Shown: positions 32,301 to 40,324 of the stretch, one piece after another
Layout of the letters: each line of letters starts with the position of its first letter
Position numbering within the stretch: the first letter of the stretch is position 1
Source of the DNA: Clostridia bacterium
GTDB lineage: Bacteria > Bacillota > Clostridia > Oscillospirales > Acutalibacteraceae
Length of the DNA: 44,066 bases
Assembly: GCA_900766895.1 (NCBI GenBank)
Contig: CAAFXF010000047.1
Coordinates: forward strand, 1 to 44,066
Reading direction: 5' to 3'
Notes under the pieces: generated by a model
Told to the model about the DNA's origin: nothing
What the model saw: only the letters and a program-made list of their open reading frames with translations
Database searches by the model: none
Program-made: the position numbers and the translations under genes

Positions 32301-32844
32301 AAATGTCAATAAGTCCTCCGCGGATGCTGAATTGGCTTGTGCCGTCAACCTGGTCAAATCTTGTATATCCTGCCTTGATTAGCCTTTCAACCGTTTCGTC
32401 TATATCAAGCTCGTCGCCCTCGCAAATGGAGAATGAACATTGAGTAAGTGCCTCGGGAGGCATAGTCATCTGACAGGCAGCCTGAACAGAGGCAACTACA
32501 ATTTTGTAATTGCCTTTGATGATTTTTGACAGAACACCCAGCCTTATGTGTTCAAATTCTCTGCTTATTCCCTCAACATCAAGAAAGGTAAATTCTCGCT
32601 TTGGATACAATAAAACGCCGTCGGTGATTGCCGACAAATCCTCATACGCCTTGATTGCACTTGCCTCGTCGGGAGTGATAATAAAAGCCTTTTTGTTAAG
32701 GCTTTCGCATACGCAATGAACGGTTATCACCTTGTTGATTTCGGGCAGACCGATAGCACCCACGGGATTGCCGTAGGTGGATATTGCTTTGGTTAAGCCT
32801 TGGTATTCCTTATCATTTTCAAGTATTTTGGAAAAACAACTCAT
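29386..32844 (-). CDS. mfd: Transcription-repair coupling factor
   Basis: 1152 aa, full length. Removes stalled RNA polymerase from DNA lesions and recruits UvrA for excision repair. Order: UvrB-like N-terminal modules, CarD-like RNA-polymerase-interacting domain (VGDYIVHNIHGIGIFQG, about residues 490-510), RecG-like motor with Walker A LLCGDVGFGKTEVALR, Walker B LIVDEEQRFG and HQIRGRVGRSSRRAY, and the C-terminal regulatory domain. It starts 9 bases after pth with no obvious ribosome site, suggesting coupling. pth-mfd order is also seen in Bacillus. Confidence 0.96.
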   Translation of the reverse strand: MSCFSKILENDKEYQGLTKAISTYGNPVGAIGLPEINKVITVHCVCESLNKKAFIITPDEASAIKAYEDLSAITDGVLLYPKREFTFLDVEGISREFEHIRLGVLSKIIKGNYKIVVASVQAACQMTMPPEALTQCSFSICEGDELDIDETVERLIKAGYTRFDQVDGTSQFSIRGGLIDIFPPGADDPVRIELWGDTVDSIAKFDISTQRRNDIVDRIDIIPATEVLFPSKEIQAKRIDELASTLKGKAIKARERLYADSDRLKQELSLHCNDRYLPLAYKSNGLFDYINDLLFVFESGKCKERFQNQSKLLLEDLKWLLEDGIICKGLDRFMLTFDELVEKYKAHNAVYLDSFPRGSFDTPVGHLASFTCQTFNSWSGTLTQLKDELFPLIKTKYAVCILAGTSKSAKTLCYDLQELGYQAIYSDKSPVEMKHGLIYVMAGTTSAGFQLPSCKLALITYAKVNQAKKKHKHFSSKDAVHSLDELVVGDYIVHNIHGIGIFQGIEALEINNVSKDYIKISYAKGDNLYVPVTQLDLVSKYIGPRDDAKVKINRLGSGDWSKTKSKVRAGLQDMAKELIALYSKRMNTKGFAFSEDTDMQRDFELRFAYEETDDQLRAIDEIKGDMEKSAPMDRLLCGDVGFGKTEVALRAAFKCIGDGKQCAILVPTTVLAMQHFQTALKRMEAFPVRIEMLSRFVSPTKQKEILKDLEKGRVDLLIGTHRIFGTDIRFRDLGLLIVDEEQRFGIAQKEKIKEKFPKVDVLTLSATPIPRTLNMAMSGIRDMSLLEEAPGDRKPVQTYVMEYDMGILTEAMDKEIARGGQCYYLHNDIETIDHVAMQIKKALPHATVGVAHGQMTEEQLSTVWQKLLNAEIDILVCTTIIETGVDVPNVNTLIIENANKLGLAQLHQIRGRVGRSSRRAYAYFTFTKGKELTDIAQKRLEAIREYTEFGSGFKIAMRDLEIRGAGSLLGNRQHGHMESVGYDMYIKLLEQAISEEKGEYVPDEKEQECLIDLPVDASIPKSYISSTPQRLDMYKSIANIRSNEEANEVYDELTDRFGVPPASVYGLVEIALLRNLAQSLGIYEIRQTGVTAKFFLNDVKPEYLLALHEKMRDRAKLNSGKKTFISVETVGGDTMGCVRDTLNLLNDAVKNE

Positions 32845-32853
32845 ACTATCACA

Positions 32854-33444
32854 TTAACTGTTATATTTGTTCATTGCCTCGTCTGTTTTGCCGTCGACTA
32901 TAAGCCTTACGGCCTCTACCGAATTTTCAAGTGCGTGGTTAAGCTCATCTGCCTTTTCGCTCGGAAAGTCCGACAAAACCCATTTTGCAAGGTCATAGCT
33001 TGCATTTGGCTTTTTGTCCACACCGATTTTAACCCGTGTAAACTCCTCTGAGCCAAGACAGGAAATTATGCTTTTTATTCCGTTATGGCCACCGGCGGAG
33101 CCCTTTCTTCTTATTCTTGTTTTGCCGATGTCAAGGCTGATGTCGTCATAAATTACTATGATGTTTTCGTTTGGAATATTATAATATTCGGCAGCCTCCA
33201 TAATTGCTTCACCGCTTAGGTTCATCATGGTTTGAGGCTTCATAATCAGGCACCTTGCAGAGCCTATCATTTCGTCTGCAATAAGGGCTTGAAACTTTAA
33301 TTTTTTTATTTCAAAGCCTTCTTTTTTTGCAAGCAGGTCAACTGCCTTAAAGCCTGCGTTATGCCTCGTGTTTGCGTATTTAGGGCCGGGGTTTCCGAGT
33401 CCTGCAATGATATATTTAATTTTTTCGCGTCTAAATGAAAACAT
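32854..33444 (-). CDS. pth: Peptidyl-tRNA hydrolase
   Basis: 196 aa. Releases peptides from peptidyl-tRNA that drops off ribosomes; essential in bacteria. Signature AGLGNPGPKYANTRHNAGF with the catalytic His, KPQTMMNLSGEA, IYDDISLDIGKTRIRRKGSAGGHNGIKSI (shown in parts: YDDISLDIG and KGSAGGHNG). Full length. It follows the CNNM gene by 2 bases and precedes mfd by 9, in one operon. Confidence 0.96.
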   Translation of the reverse strand: MFSFRREKIKYIIAGLGNPGPKYANTRHNAGFKAVDLLAKKEGFEIKKLKFQALIADEMIGSARCLIMKPQTMMNLSGEAIMEAAEYYNIPNENIIVIYDDISLDIGKTRIRRKGSAGGHNGIKSIISCLGSEEFTRVKIGVDKKPNASYDLAKWVLSDFPSEKADELNHALENSVEAVRLIVDGKTDEAMNKYNS

Positions 33445-33446
33445 AT

Positions 33447-34697
33447 TTATTCCTCCGCTTGCTCGGACTTTTCTACGGTGATTTTTACTTTTTCCGCACG
33501 TCTGCCGTCGGTTTTGATTACCTCAAGATGAAGTCTGCCGTAGTCAAAGCAGTCGTCAACCTCCGGTATTTTGTCGGTGTTTTCCATAACCCAGCCGTTA
33601 AGGGTGGTAACATTTGTTTCGGGCATATCGATGTCAAGATATTCAAATACATCATCAAGGCTTGCCATAGCGTCAACTATATAGGTGGAGTCGTCAATTT
33701 TTTCAATGTCAACCTCAACCTCGTCGTGCTCGTCCCAAATCTCGCCGACAAGCTCTTCGATAATATCTTCAAGCGTTACAATGCCCACTGTTCCGCCAAA
33801 TTCATCAATAACAACAGCAAGATGTGTTTTGTTTTTTTGAAAAATTTTCAGCAGCTTGCTGATTTTTGTGTCAGGGCTGACGGTTGGGGCAGGCTTGATG
33901 ATTGTCCTGAGTGACTTTAAGCCTCTGCTGCGGATGTCCTCAAAATCACGGTGGTGTATTATGCCCACAATGTTGTCAATGTCACCTATATATACAGGCA
34001 GTCTGCTGTATCCGCTTGCCTTAAACACCTTTTCAATATCGGACAGCTTTGCGTATTTGTCGACGGCCTCAACATCTATTCTCGGTGTGAGAATATCTGA
34101 TGCATAAAGGTCGTCAAACTCTATTGATGAGCGGATAAGCTCGCTTTCATTTGCACTTATCTCTCCTCCGGTTTGAGCCTCGTCAACATAGGTTTTAAGC
34201 TCCTCCTCGGTTACGGCATCAACCTTTCCGAGCCCAAACGCTTTGTTAAGGAGCATTTTCCATCCTCTAAAGAAAATGTTGAGGGGATAAAAAACAATGA
34301 TAAACAGGCTTACTATCGGTGTAATAAGCACAGCATATTTTTCTGCCTTTTCCTTTGCGATTGTTTTTGGAGTAATCTCGCCGAAAATCAGTACAACCAC
34401 TGTCATAACTATTGTGCTGACGGTTGCACCAAGGTCGCTGTTGTCGCCCAAAATACCCGTAAAAAACAGTGTAGCAATGGATGTTGATGCAATATTTACT
34501 ATGTTGTTGCCGATAAGGATTGTAGAAAGCACAATGTCAAAATCATCGGCAAGCTTTATTGTCCTTTGTATCTTTCGCGTTTGTCCCATAGACTTCAGCT
34601 TAACCTTGTTCAGCGAAGAAAACGCAGTTTCAGCCGATGAAAAAAACGCGGAAAGGAATACAAGTATTATCATTACTATTAGTAGTGAGCTGTTCAT
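33447..34697 (-). CDS. CNNM/CorC-family (HlyC-like) membrane protein with CBS domains
   Basis: 416 aa. N-terminal DUF21/CNNM membrane domain with three to four helices (LSAFFSSAETAFSS, IGNNIVNIAS, FGEITPKTIA), then a CBS pair (ILTPRIDVEAV to VVIDEFGGTVGIVTLEDI) and a C-terminal CorC/HlyC transporter-associated domain. Relatives take part in magnesium or cobalt efflux and homeostasis. GGAGG precedes the ATG. First in the unit with pth and mfd. The 'hemolysin' name often given to the family is not supported functionally. Confidence 0.9.
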   Translation of the reverse strand: MNSSLLIVMIILVFLSAFFSSAETAFSSLNKVKLKSMGQTRKIQRTIKLADDFDIVLSTILIGNNIVNIASTSIATLFFTGILGDNSDLGATVSTIVMTVVVLIFGEITPKTIAKEKAEKYAVLITPIVSLFIIVFYPLNIFFRGWKMLLNKAFGLGKVDAVTEEELKTYVDEAQTGGEISANESELIRSSIEFDDLYASDILTPRIDVEAVDKYAKLSDIEKVFKASGYSRLPVYIGDIDNIVGIIHHRDFEDIRSRGLKSLRTIIKPAPTVSPDTKISKLLKIFQKNKTHLAVVIDEFGGTVGIVTLEDIIEELVGEIWDEHDEVEVDIEKIDDSTYIVDAMASLDDVFEYLDIDMPETNVTTLNGWVMENTDKIPEVDDCFDYGRLHLEVIKTDGRRAEKVKITVEKSEQAEE

Positions 34698-34737
34698 TTT
34701 TCCTCCAAATATTTACAAAATTCAATATTGCTTTTAA

Positions 34738-34760
34738 GGGCATATCCTAATGATATGCCC
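34738..34760 (-). terminator. Hairpin between the radical SAM and CNNM genes
   Basis: Perfect 9-bp stem GGGCATATC/GATATGCCC with a 5-base loop. The T tract on the minus side is weak (TTAAAA), so termination may be partial. Confidence 0.5.
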
Positions 34761-34797
34761 CTGTTTGTAATGCTTTGTGTTTTTATTATATGGATAA

Positions 34798-36222
34798 TTA
34801 CTCTGTTTTTTCAAACTCGTTGAAATCTCTTTCGGATTCATCCTTTTCATAGTTGTACATATTTTCATCCTTAACGTGCTGAGCAATGTACTTATCTCTG
34901 TCAAACAATTCGTCAGCCTTAACCTTCCAAGCCTTTGCAGCCTCGATTGTTTTGTCAAACAGCTCGTTTGCACTTTCGGGATGCTGCATTTCGGTTGAAT
35001 AAGCGCCTGTTTCGGCAACCATTTTGCTGATAGCACCCGGGTTATCAAGCACAGGACAAGGACGAAGCATATTGTTTGAAAACGGCTGATTATTCTTGTA
35101 TGCCATAAACAATGGGCTCTTAAGAGCATCCAATACAGAGCATTCCTTAATGTTGACATTTGAGTAGTGAACAAATGCACAAGGCTCGCAGTCACCGTTA
35201 GAGTTGATGTGGAAATAGTGTCTGCCGCCTGCAATACAACCCTGAACGTACTCGCCGTCGTTCCAGAAATCAAGTGCAAAGATAGGCTTTGTATGGCGCC
35301 ACTCGTGCATCTTTTTGTACATTAATGCTCTCTGCTCGGGGGATACCATAAGCTCTGTTACCGCACCGTTGCCTGTTGGCATATATGTAAAGAACCAAGC
35401 AAATTTAACGCCCTGGTCAATGAGCCAATCCATATATTCGTCAGAAGCCAAAACCTCTGTGTTTTTGCTTGTGTAGCAAAGTGATGCACCAAACGGAACA
35501 CCTCTGTCCTTAAGACGCTTCATAGCAGCGGTGCATTTTTTGAATGTGCCTTCACCGCGACGGAAATCGTTTTCTTCCTCATAGCCTTCGATAGAGAACG
35601 CAGGGTAGAAGTTACCGACCTCCTTGATTTCATCTGCAAAGCTGTCATCAATCAAGGTGCCGTTTGTAAAGCTAAGGAAGGCACAGTCCGGATTTTCACG
35701 GCAAAGACGCATAAGGTCAGCTCTTCTCATTGTCGGCTCACCGCCGGTGTAAAGGTACATATATGTACCGAGTGCCTTTGCCTGCTTGATGATTCTTGCA
35801 AGGTCGTCGTATGAAAGACTGCTTGTGTGACCGTATTCTGCTGCCCAACAGCCCGTGCACTTAAGGTTGCAGGCTGCGGTAGGGTCCATAAGAATTGCCC
35901 AAGGTACATTACAGCCATACTTTTCAATGCTTTCCATACGCTTTGAGTAGCTGTTGATTGCAATGTTCATCAAAGGCGGAATAAGCTTGCTTATTACATG
36001 CTCATCCGTGTTGCAGATAAGGTCCTTTGCAAATCTCATCCAGTTGTTTGTCGGGTCGTCCATAACCTTGTGCAAGCCCGCGTATGTTGAACGGTTAACC
36101 CTTTTAACATCAGCCTTTTCAACAATGCTCAAAATTTTTGGTGCGTTTCTGTCAAAATCTTTTCTGGCATACTTGATTGCCTGTTTAACTGCAAAATCAG
36201 TTGCCTTTTCCTTAAATGACAT
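34798..36222 (-). CDS. Radical SAM protein with SPASM-like C-terminal cysteine region
   Basis: 474 aa. The radical SAM motif is TAACNLKCTGCWAAEYG (CxxxCxxC, about residues 114-121), followed by YTGGEPTMR. A C-terminal region with several Cys (CIAGGRHYFHINSNG, CEPCAFVHYS, PCPVLDNPG) looks like a SPASM or twitch auxiliary cluster site. An N-terminal helical stretch of about 100 residues precedes the barrel. Substrate unknown; no peptide precursor is adjacent. The ATG at 36222 follows AGAGAGGT and is chosen over 36246. Its promoter carries a clear palindrome. Confidence 0.8.
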   Translation of the reverse strand: MSFKEKATDFAVKQAIKYARKDFDRNAPKILSIVEKADVKRVNRSTYAGLHKVMDDPTNNWMRFAKDLICNTDEHVISKLIPPLMNIAINSYSKRMESIEKYGCNVPWAILMDPTAACNLKCTGCWAAEYGHTSSLSYDDLARIIKQAKALGTYMYLYTGGEPTMRRADLMRLCRENPDCAFLSFTNGTLIDDSFADEIKEVGNFYPAFSIEGYEEENDFRRGEGTFKKCTAAMKRLKDRGVPFGASLCYTSKNTEVLASDEYMDWLIDQGVKFAWFFTYMPTGNGAVTELMVSPEQRALMYKKMHEWRHTKPIFALDFWNDGEYVQGCIAGGRHYFHINSNGDCEPCAFVHYSNVNIKECSVLDALKSPLFMAYKNNQPFSNNMLRPCPVLDNPGAISKMVAETGAYSTEMQHPESANELFDKTIEAAKAWKVKADELFDRDKYIAQHVKDENMYNYEKDESERDFNEFEKTE

Positions 36223-36284
36223 GATATTACCTCTCTTATGGGGCATTACGCCCTTTTCATCATATATTTATTAATTCAATTGAT

Positions 36285-36313
36285 AATATAATACTAAAGT
36301 ATTAGTTTGTCAA
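36285..36313 (-). promoter_or_regulatory. Radical SAM gene promoter with overlapping palindrome
   Basis: On the minus strand a perfect TTGACA (36313-36308), 17-base spacer, TATATT (36290-36285). TAATACT-AA-AGTATTA (36289-36304) is a perfect 7+2+7 inverted repeat over the spacer and the -10, where a repressor would block polymerase. Confidence 0.7.
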
Positions 36314-36349
36314 GGCGAATTTAACTAAATATTGTTTTGTTAATATTTA

Positions 36350-39300
36350 CTAAAATCTAACCTGAAATTTTAGGCGATATGTCTTGTTGCATTTGTTCTT
36401 GTATTTCTCGTTACAATGAGCGCCCCAGCTGTCATATCCGCCGACACCCTGTTGTCTTGCGATTACTCTGACAACAGTCTTGTCGTATTCAGGCATATCC
36501 TTTTGATGCCATACATCCTCTATTTCCTTTGGCAGATAGTGACAAACATTAAGCTCGCAAACCGGCTCGGCAATGATGCCGAACGATTTTTTGTTGCCCA
36601 AGAGTGTTGCATATCTTACCCCTGTTCTGTTACCGCATTCCTGAGGCTTGAGGTAGTTTACCCAAAGGTCATTTACGGTAGTGGTGTAAAGACCGATTTT
36701 TGACGCACATTTTCTGTCGATATAGTTTTCCTCAGGACCTGCGCCGAGATAGGTGAGGCTTTCAAAATCCTTTGGAAGCTCAAACAAAATGCTGATTTCA
36801 GGGATTTCGGGCAAGGCTTCATTCGGCTTAAATTCAAGGCTGATTTCCATGCCCTTTGATGTGATTGTGTAAACCACGATTGCCCTTGATACAGGCTGTG
36901 TGCAAACCTCTGCACCGCCTACAACGACAACCTTTTTGCCGCCGTCAAGGATTTGATAATTTTCGATCCTCCACTTGCTGTTGTTAAAGATACCCGGAGT
37001 ATCGCCCGCATCTCTCCAGCAACCGAGTCTGCTGCCTGCTCTTGTGCCTCTGTCGTTATCCGTTAATGCTCTCCAGAAATTTAATCTCATAGGAGCTTGG
37101 AGCATTTCCTCACCGTTAACCTTGATTGAGCAAAGCTGATTACGCTCACGTCTTTCAAAACGAATGTTTATGTCATCACTGATAACGCGAAGTGAGCCGT
37201 AAGTATCGTCTACAAGCAGGGGAAGGTCTTCCTCCAATTCATCGTATGTATTGGCAAATTCGTTTATAACAAACTGTTCCTCGGCAACAACGTGACCTGC
37301 CTTGCACCAGGAGGTATCTGCCTTTTCACGAAGCTCAAGGTTTAGATAGTATTCTGTTGAAGATGCCTTTGCAAGCTCAAGATTTACGGTTTTTTTCTCA
37401 AACGGTTCAATATCCACAGTGATAGTTCCGTCGCTGAAAATACCCTTGTCACTGCATTGGCACCAATACAGCTCGTATTCCTTGAGGTTAGTGAAGAGGT
37501 TTTTGTTCTTTATTTCAATTATTCCGCGCTCTGCGTCAACAGCCTTAAAATCAACATTTTGATAAAGCTTCTTTATTTCAGCAAGCTTTGGTGTAACGGC
37601 TCTGTCACCGAACAAAAGACCGTTTCCGCAGAAATGACCGTCGTGAGGGCTTTCTCCGAAGTCACCGCCGTATGCAAGATATTCGTTGCCGTTTTCGTCG
37701 GTTGTCATAATGCTTTGGTCAACCCAATCCCAAACAAATCCGCCCTGAAGGCATGGATATTTGTCCCAAAGGGTAGTGTATTCATCGGTTGAACCGCAGG
37801 AGTTGCCCATTGCGTGAGTGTATTCGCAAAGTATGTACGGCCTGCCGTCTCTGCCTGTAACAGCATATTCCTCGCACTCCCAAGGCTTTGCGTACATTTT
37901 GCTTTGCACATCGGAAAGCTCGTATTCATCGGGTGCTCTGTCACATTCAAAGTGCACAAACCTTGATTTATCGGCTTCCTTAAGCCATTTGTACATCTTC
38001 TTTGGAGTTTCTCCGCCGAGTGATTCGTTTCCGAGGCTCCAGCAAACAACGCAGGAATAATTTTTATCTCTTTGGTACAAAGCCTTAATTCTTTCCATAC
38101 AGGCCTTTTCCCATTCCGGTCTTGAGCCCGGAAGCTGCGGACAGCCGATTATTGTTGACCAGCCTGTACCGTGAGTTTCCATATTATTTTCATCAATTAC
38201 ATATAGTCCGTATTCGTCGCAAAGCTCATACCAGCGCGGTGCGTTAGGATAGTGTGAGGTACGAACGGCGTTGATGTTGTTCTTTTTCATCAGCTCGATG
38301 TCCTTGCGCATAACATCCTCTGTGATGTATCTGCCCTTGTAGCAATCAAACTCGTGTCGGTTTGTACCCTTGAATACAACGCGTCTACCGTTAATACGGA
38401 TAATACCGTCCTTGATTTCAACTGTCCTGAAGCCCACCCTTTGAGAAATGTACTCGATAGGTGTTCCGTTATTTTTAAGAGTCAAAACTACGGTGTAAAG
38501 GTTAGGTGTCTCACTGCTCCAGGATTTAACATTGGTTACGATAGCCTTAAGGTCGGTAACGTGGTCCTCGCTTGCATAGTGGCTGTCAAGAGCAACGGTC
38601 GTGCCATCCTCGTCGATAACCGTCATATCAATGCTCAAGCCCTCATACGCACCGTTTGTTTTAACCTGTACGGTTAGATAGCCGTCGTGAAGCTGTGAGT
38701 CAGGCTCTGCGTGAATTTCAAAGTCACGGATATATTCTCTTTCGGTTGTGTAGATGTATACATCCCTGAAGATACCGCCCAGACGCCACATATCCTGACA
38801 TTCAAGCCAGCTTGCAGTGCACCAGCGGTAAACCTCAACACCGATAACATTTGAGCCTTCAACAAGGTGACGTGTAATGTCAAATTCGGCTCTGTTAAAG
38901 GTTGATTCGCTGTATCCGATTCGCTCACCGTTTACATAAAGATAGAATGCAGATTCAACACCCTCAAAGCAGAGCACAACTCTTTTGTTAAGCACTGCCT
39001 GATTGATGTTGATTTTTTTGATATAACAGCCGACAGGATTATGCTTAACAGGTGCATTCGGCGGACAGATGTCCTCACTGCCCTCCCAAGGATAGCGAAC
39101 GTTGCAGTATTGCGCCTGATCGTAGCCCTGCATCTGCCATGAGCACGGAACGATTACCGTGTCCCAATTATGTGTATCGTAGTTTGGATCGGCAAAATCA
39201 GTAGGTCTGTAAGCATAGTTTTTGTATAGCTTTAATTTCCATCTGCCGTTGAGAAGCTTGCATCTTGATGAAGCATATCTGTCTGCCTTTTTTGCTTCCT

Positions 39301-39409
39301 CAAAATTTTCATACGGCATAAGCGTTGCGTGCTGTGGCAGCTTGTTTACGCCGACAATCTCCGGATTGCTCTGCCATTCGGTGTAGCCGTCAATAAAGTT
39401 TCTTTCCAT
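36350..39409 (-). CDS. lacZ: Beta-galactosidase, GH2 family (LacZ type)
   Basis: 1019 aa, close to E. coli LacZ (1024 aa). Hydrolyses terminal beta-galactosides such as lactose or host-glycan galactose. Domain order: sugar-binding (FCFEGVESAFYLYVNG-like segment, about 140-165), immunoglobulin-like, TIM barrel, and C-terminal beta-sandwich. Acid/base Glu 462 (WSLGNESLGG) and nucleophile Glu 529 (ILCEYTHAMGN) are in place. No signal peptide, so it acts in the cytoplasm. The ATG at 39409 follows GGGAG; the upstream ATG at 39424 has no ribosome site. It lies 27 bases after a sugar transferase gene and no lactose transporter is visible. Confidence 0.95.
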   Translation of the reverse strand: MERNFIDGYTEWQSNPEIVGVNKLPQHATLMPYENFEEAKKADRYASSRCKLLNGRWKLKLYKNYAYRPTDFADPNYDTHNWDTVIVPCSWQMQGYDQAQYCNVRYPWEGSEDICPPNAPVKHNPVGCYIKKININQAVLNKRVVLCFEGVESAFYLYVNGERIGYSESTFNRAEFDITRHLVEGSNVIGVEVYRWCTASWLECQDMWRLGGIFRDVYIYTTEREYIRDFEIHAEPDSQLHDGYLTVQVKTNGAYEGLSIDMTVIDEDGTTVALDSHYASEDHVTDLKAIVTNVKSWSSETPNLYTVVLTLKNNGTPIEYISQRVGFRTVEIKDGIIRINGRRVVFKGTNRHEFDCYKGRYITEDVMRKDIELMKKNNINAVRTSHYPNAPRWYELCDEYGLYVIDENNMETHGTGWSTIIGCPQLPGSRPEWEKACMERIKALYQRDKNYSCVVCWSLGNESLGGETPKKMYKWLKEADKSRFVHFECDRAPDEYELSDVQSKMYAKPWECEEYAVTGRDGRPYILCEYTHAMGNSCGSTDEYTTLWDKYPCLQGGFVWDWVDQSIMTTDENGNEYLAYGGDFGESPHDGHFCGNGLLFGDRAVTPKLAEIKKLYQNVDFKAVDAERGIIEIKNKNLFTNLKEYELYWCQCSDKGIFSDGTITVDIEPFEKKTVNLELAKASSTEYYLNLELREKADTSWCKAGHVVAEEQFVINEFANTYDELEEDLPLLVDDTYGSLRVISDDINIRFERRERNQLCSIKVNGEEMLQAPMRLNFWRALTDNDRGTRAGSRLGCWRDAGDTPGIFNNSKWRIENYQILDGGKKVVVVGGAEVCTQPVSRAIVVYTITSKGMEISLEFKPNEALPEIPEISILFELPKDFESLTYLGAGPEENYIDRKCASKIGLYTTTVNDLWVNYLKPQECGNRTGVRYATLLGNKKSFGIIAEPVCELNVCHYLPKEIEDVWHQKDMPEYDKTVVRVIARQQGVGGYDSWGAHCNEKYKNKCNKTYRLKFQVRF

Positions 39410-39436
39410 ACATCTATCTCCCATATAGTTTGTTTG

Positions 39437-40054
39437 TTATCTTCTGTGGAATTTGCCTTCTTGGTAGCCCTCGCGCTTAAGTACAACCTTAATTGAACGT
39501 ATGATGATTTCCAAATCCTTCATCAGACTCCAATTGTCGCAGTACTCCTTGTCAAGCTTCATCTTCTTCATCAGAGAAATGTCATCTCTTCCGTTGATTT
39601 GAGCCCAGCCTGTCAGTCCCGGTCTGAACCTGTATACACCGTATTCAAGCCTCAGCCTGTGCGCTCTTATTTCGCTTGAAATCAGCGGTCTCGGTCCTAC
39701 AAAGCTCATATCTCCCTTTAAGATGTTCCAAAGCTGCGGCAGCTCGTCCATACTTGTTTTGCGTAATATTGCACCGAATTTGGTGATGTATTGCTCGGGA
39801 TTTTCAAGGTCGCCTGTTGCGCAGTTGGGTGTGTCGTTTTTCATGGTTTGGAATTTGTAAATCCTGAAAGGCTTTCCGCTTCTGCCTCGTCTTTCGTGGC
39901 TGAAAAATACCTTGGTGTTCGGTGTAAAAAAGTTTACTGTCATTATGAACAGGAACAGCGGCGAAAGAACTATAAGACTGATGAATGATGCCACTATGTC
40001 AAACAGTCTCTTCCATTTGGTAGCACCGAAATATTTATGCAAAAATTTTTTCAT
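39437..40054 (-). CDS. Sugar-phosphate transferase to undecaprenyl phosphate (PglC/WcaJ catalytic-domain type)
   Basis: 205 aa monotopic phosphoglycosyl transferase, which moves a sugar-1-phosphate from a UDP-sugar to the lipid carrier to begin a surface glycan. N-terminal reentrant helix (RLFDIVASFISLIVLSPLFL), then RIYKFQTMKND, the Asp-Glu dyad in TSMDELPQLWNIL, FVGPRPL, and RPGLTGWAQINGR. Minimal single-domain form. It is alone, not in a glycan cluster, and is followed by lacZ in the same direction. The substrate sugar cannot be read from sequence. Confidence 0.92.
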   Translation of the reverse strand: MKKFLHKYFGATKWKRLFDIVASFISLIVLSPLFLFIMTVNFFTPNTKVFFSHERRGRSGKPFRIYKFQTMKNDTPNCATGDLENPEQYITKFGAILRKTSMDELPQLWNILKGDMSFVGPRPLISSEIRAHRLRLEYGVYRFRPGLTGWAQINGRDDISLMKKMKLDKEYCDNWSLMKDLEIIIRSIKVVLKREGYQEGKFHRR

Positions 40055-40077
40055 TTTATCTTCCTTTATATCAAAGC

Positions 40078-40112
40078 GTTAAGGCAAATTTCACAACAAA
40101 ATGTGCCTTAAC
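40078..40112 (-). other. Leader hairpin of the sugar transferase transcript
   Basis: GTTAAGGCA (40078-40086) and TGCCTTAAC (40104-40112) form a 9-bp stem with a 17-base loop within the roughly 90-base leader. No T tract, so not an obvious terminator. Confidence 0.45.
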
Positions 40113-40150
40113 GGGTGTAAATCCCCAATATATAGATTATAGGCTAACTG

Positions 40151-40179
40151 ATTATAGCATACATAATAAAAAAAAGCAA
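40151..40179 (-). promoter_or_regulatory. Promoter of the sugar transferase-lacZ unit
   Basis: On the minus strand TTGCTT (40179-40174), 17-base spacer, TATAAT (40156-40151) preceded by TGC as an extended -10. Confidence 0.65.
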
Positions 40180-40212
40180 TCGTAAATTTTGTAATTTTTT
40201 TGGTATAAAATA

Positions 40213-40241
40213 TGTACAAATCCTCCCATATGTGATATTAT
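40213..40241 (+). promoter_or_regulatory. Promoter of the lipoprotein gene
   Basis: TGTACA (40213-40218), 17-base spacer, TATTAT (40236-40241). The transcript should begin near 40248. Confidence 0.5.
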
Positions 40242-40250
40242 GAAAAACAA

Positions 40251-40289
40251 GACAGCGTGACAAATCGGGATTGTCCCGATTCTGCTGTC
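40251..40289 (+). other. 5'-terminal stem-loop of the lipoprotein mRNA
   Basis: Inner stem AATCGGGA/TCCCGATT (40263-40270 and 40274-40281) with a TTG loop, inside outer stem GACAGC/GCTGTC (40251-40256 and 40284-40289). It begins only a few bases after the predicted transcript start, a position known to protect mRNAs from decay. Confidence 0.5.
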
Positions 40290-40324
40290 TGATTGAAAAC
40301 AAATCATTTTTATGAGGTGAACGA

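Noticed and set aside
34734..35279. 181-codon frame overlapping the radical SAM gene
   Set aside because: Same-strand shadow of the 34798-36222 gene with no ribosome site or family match.
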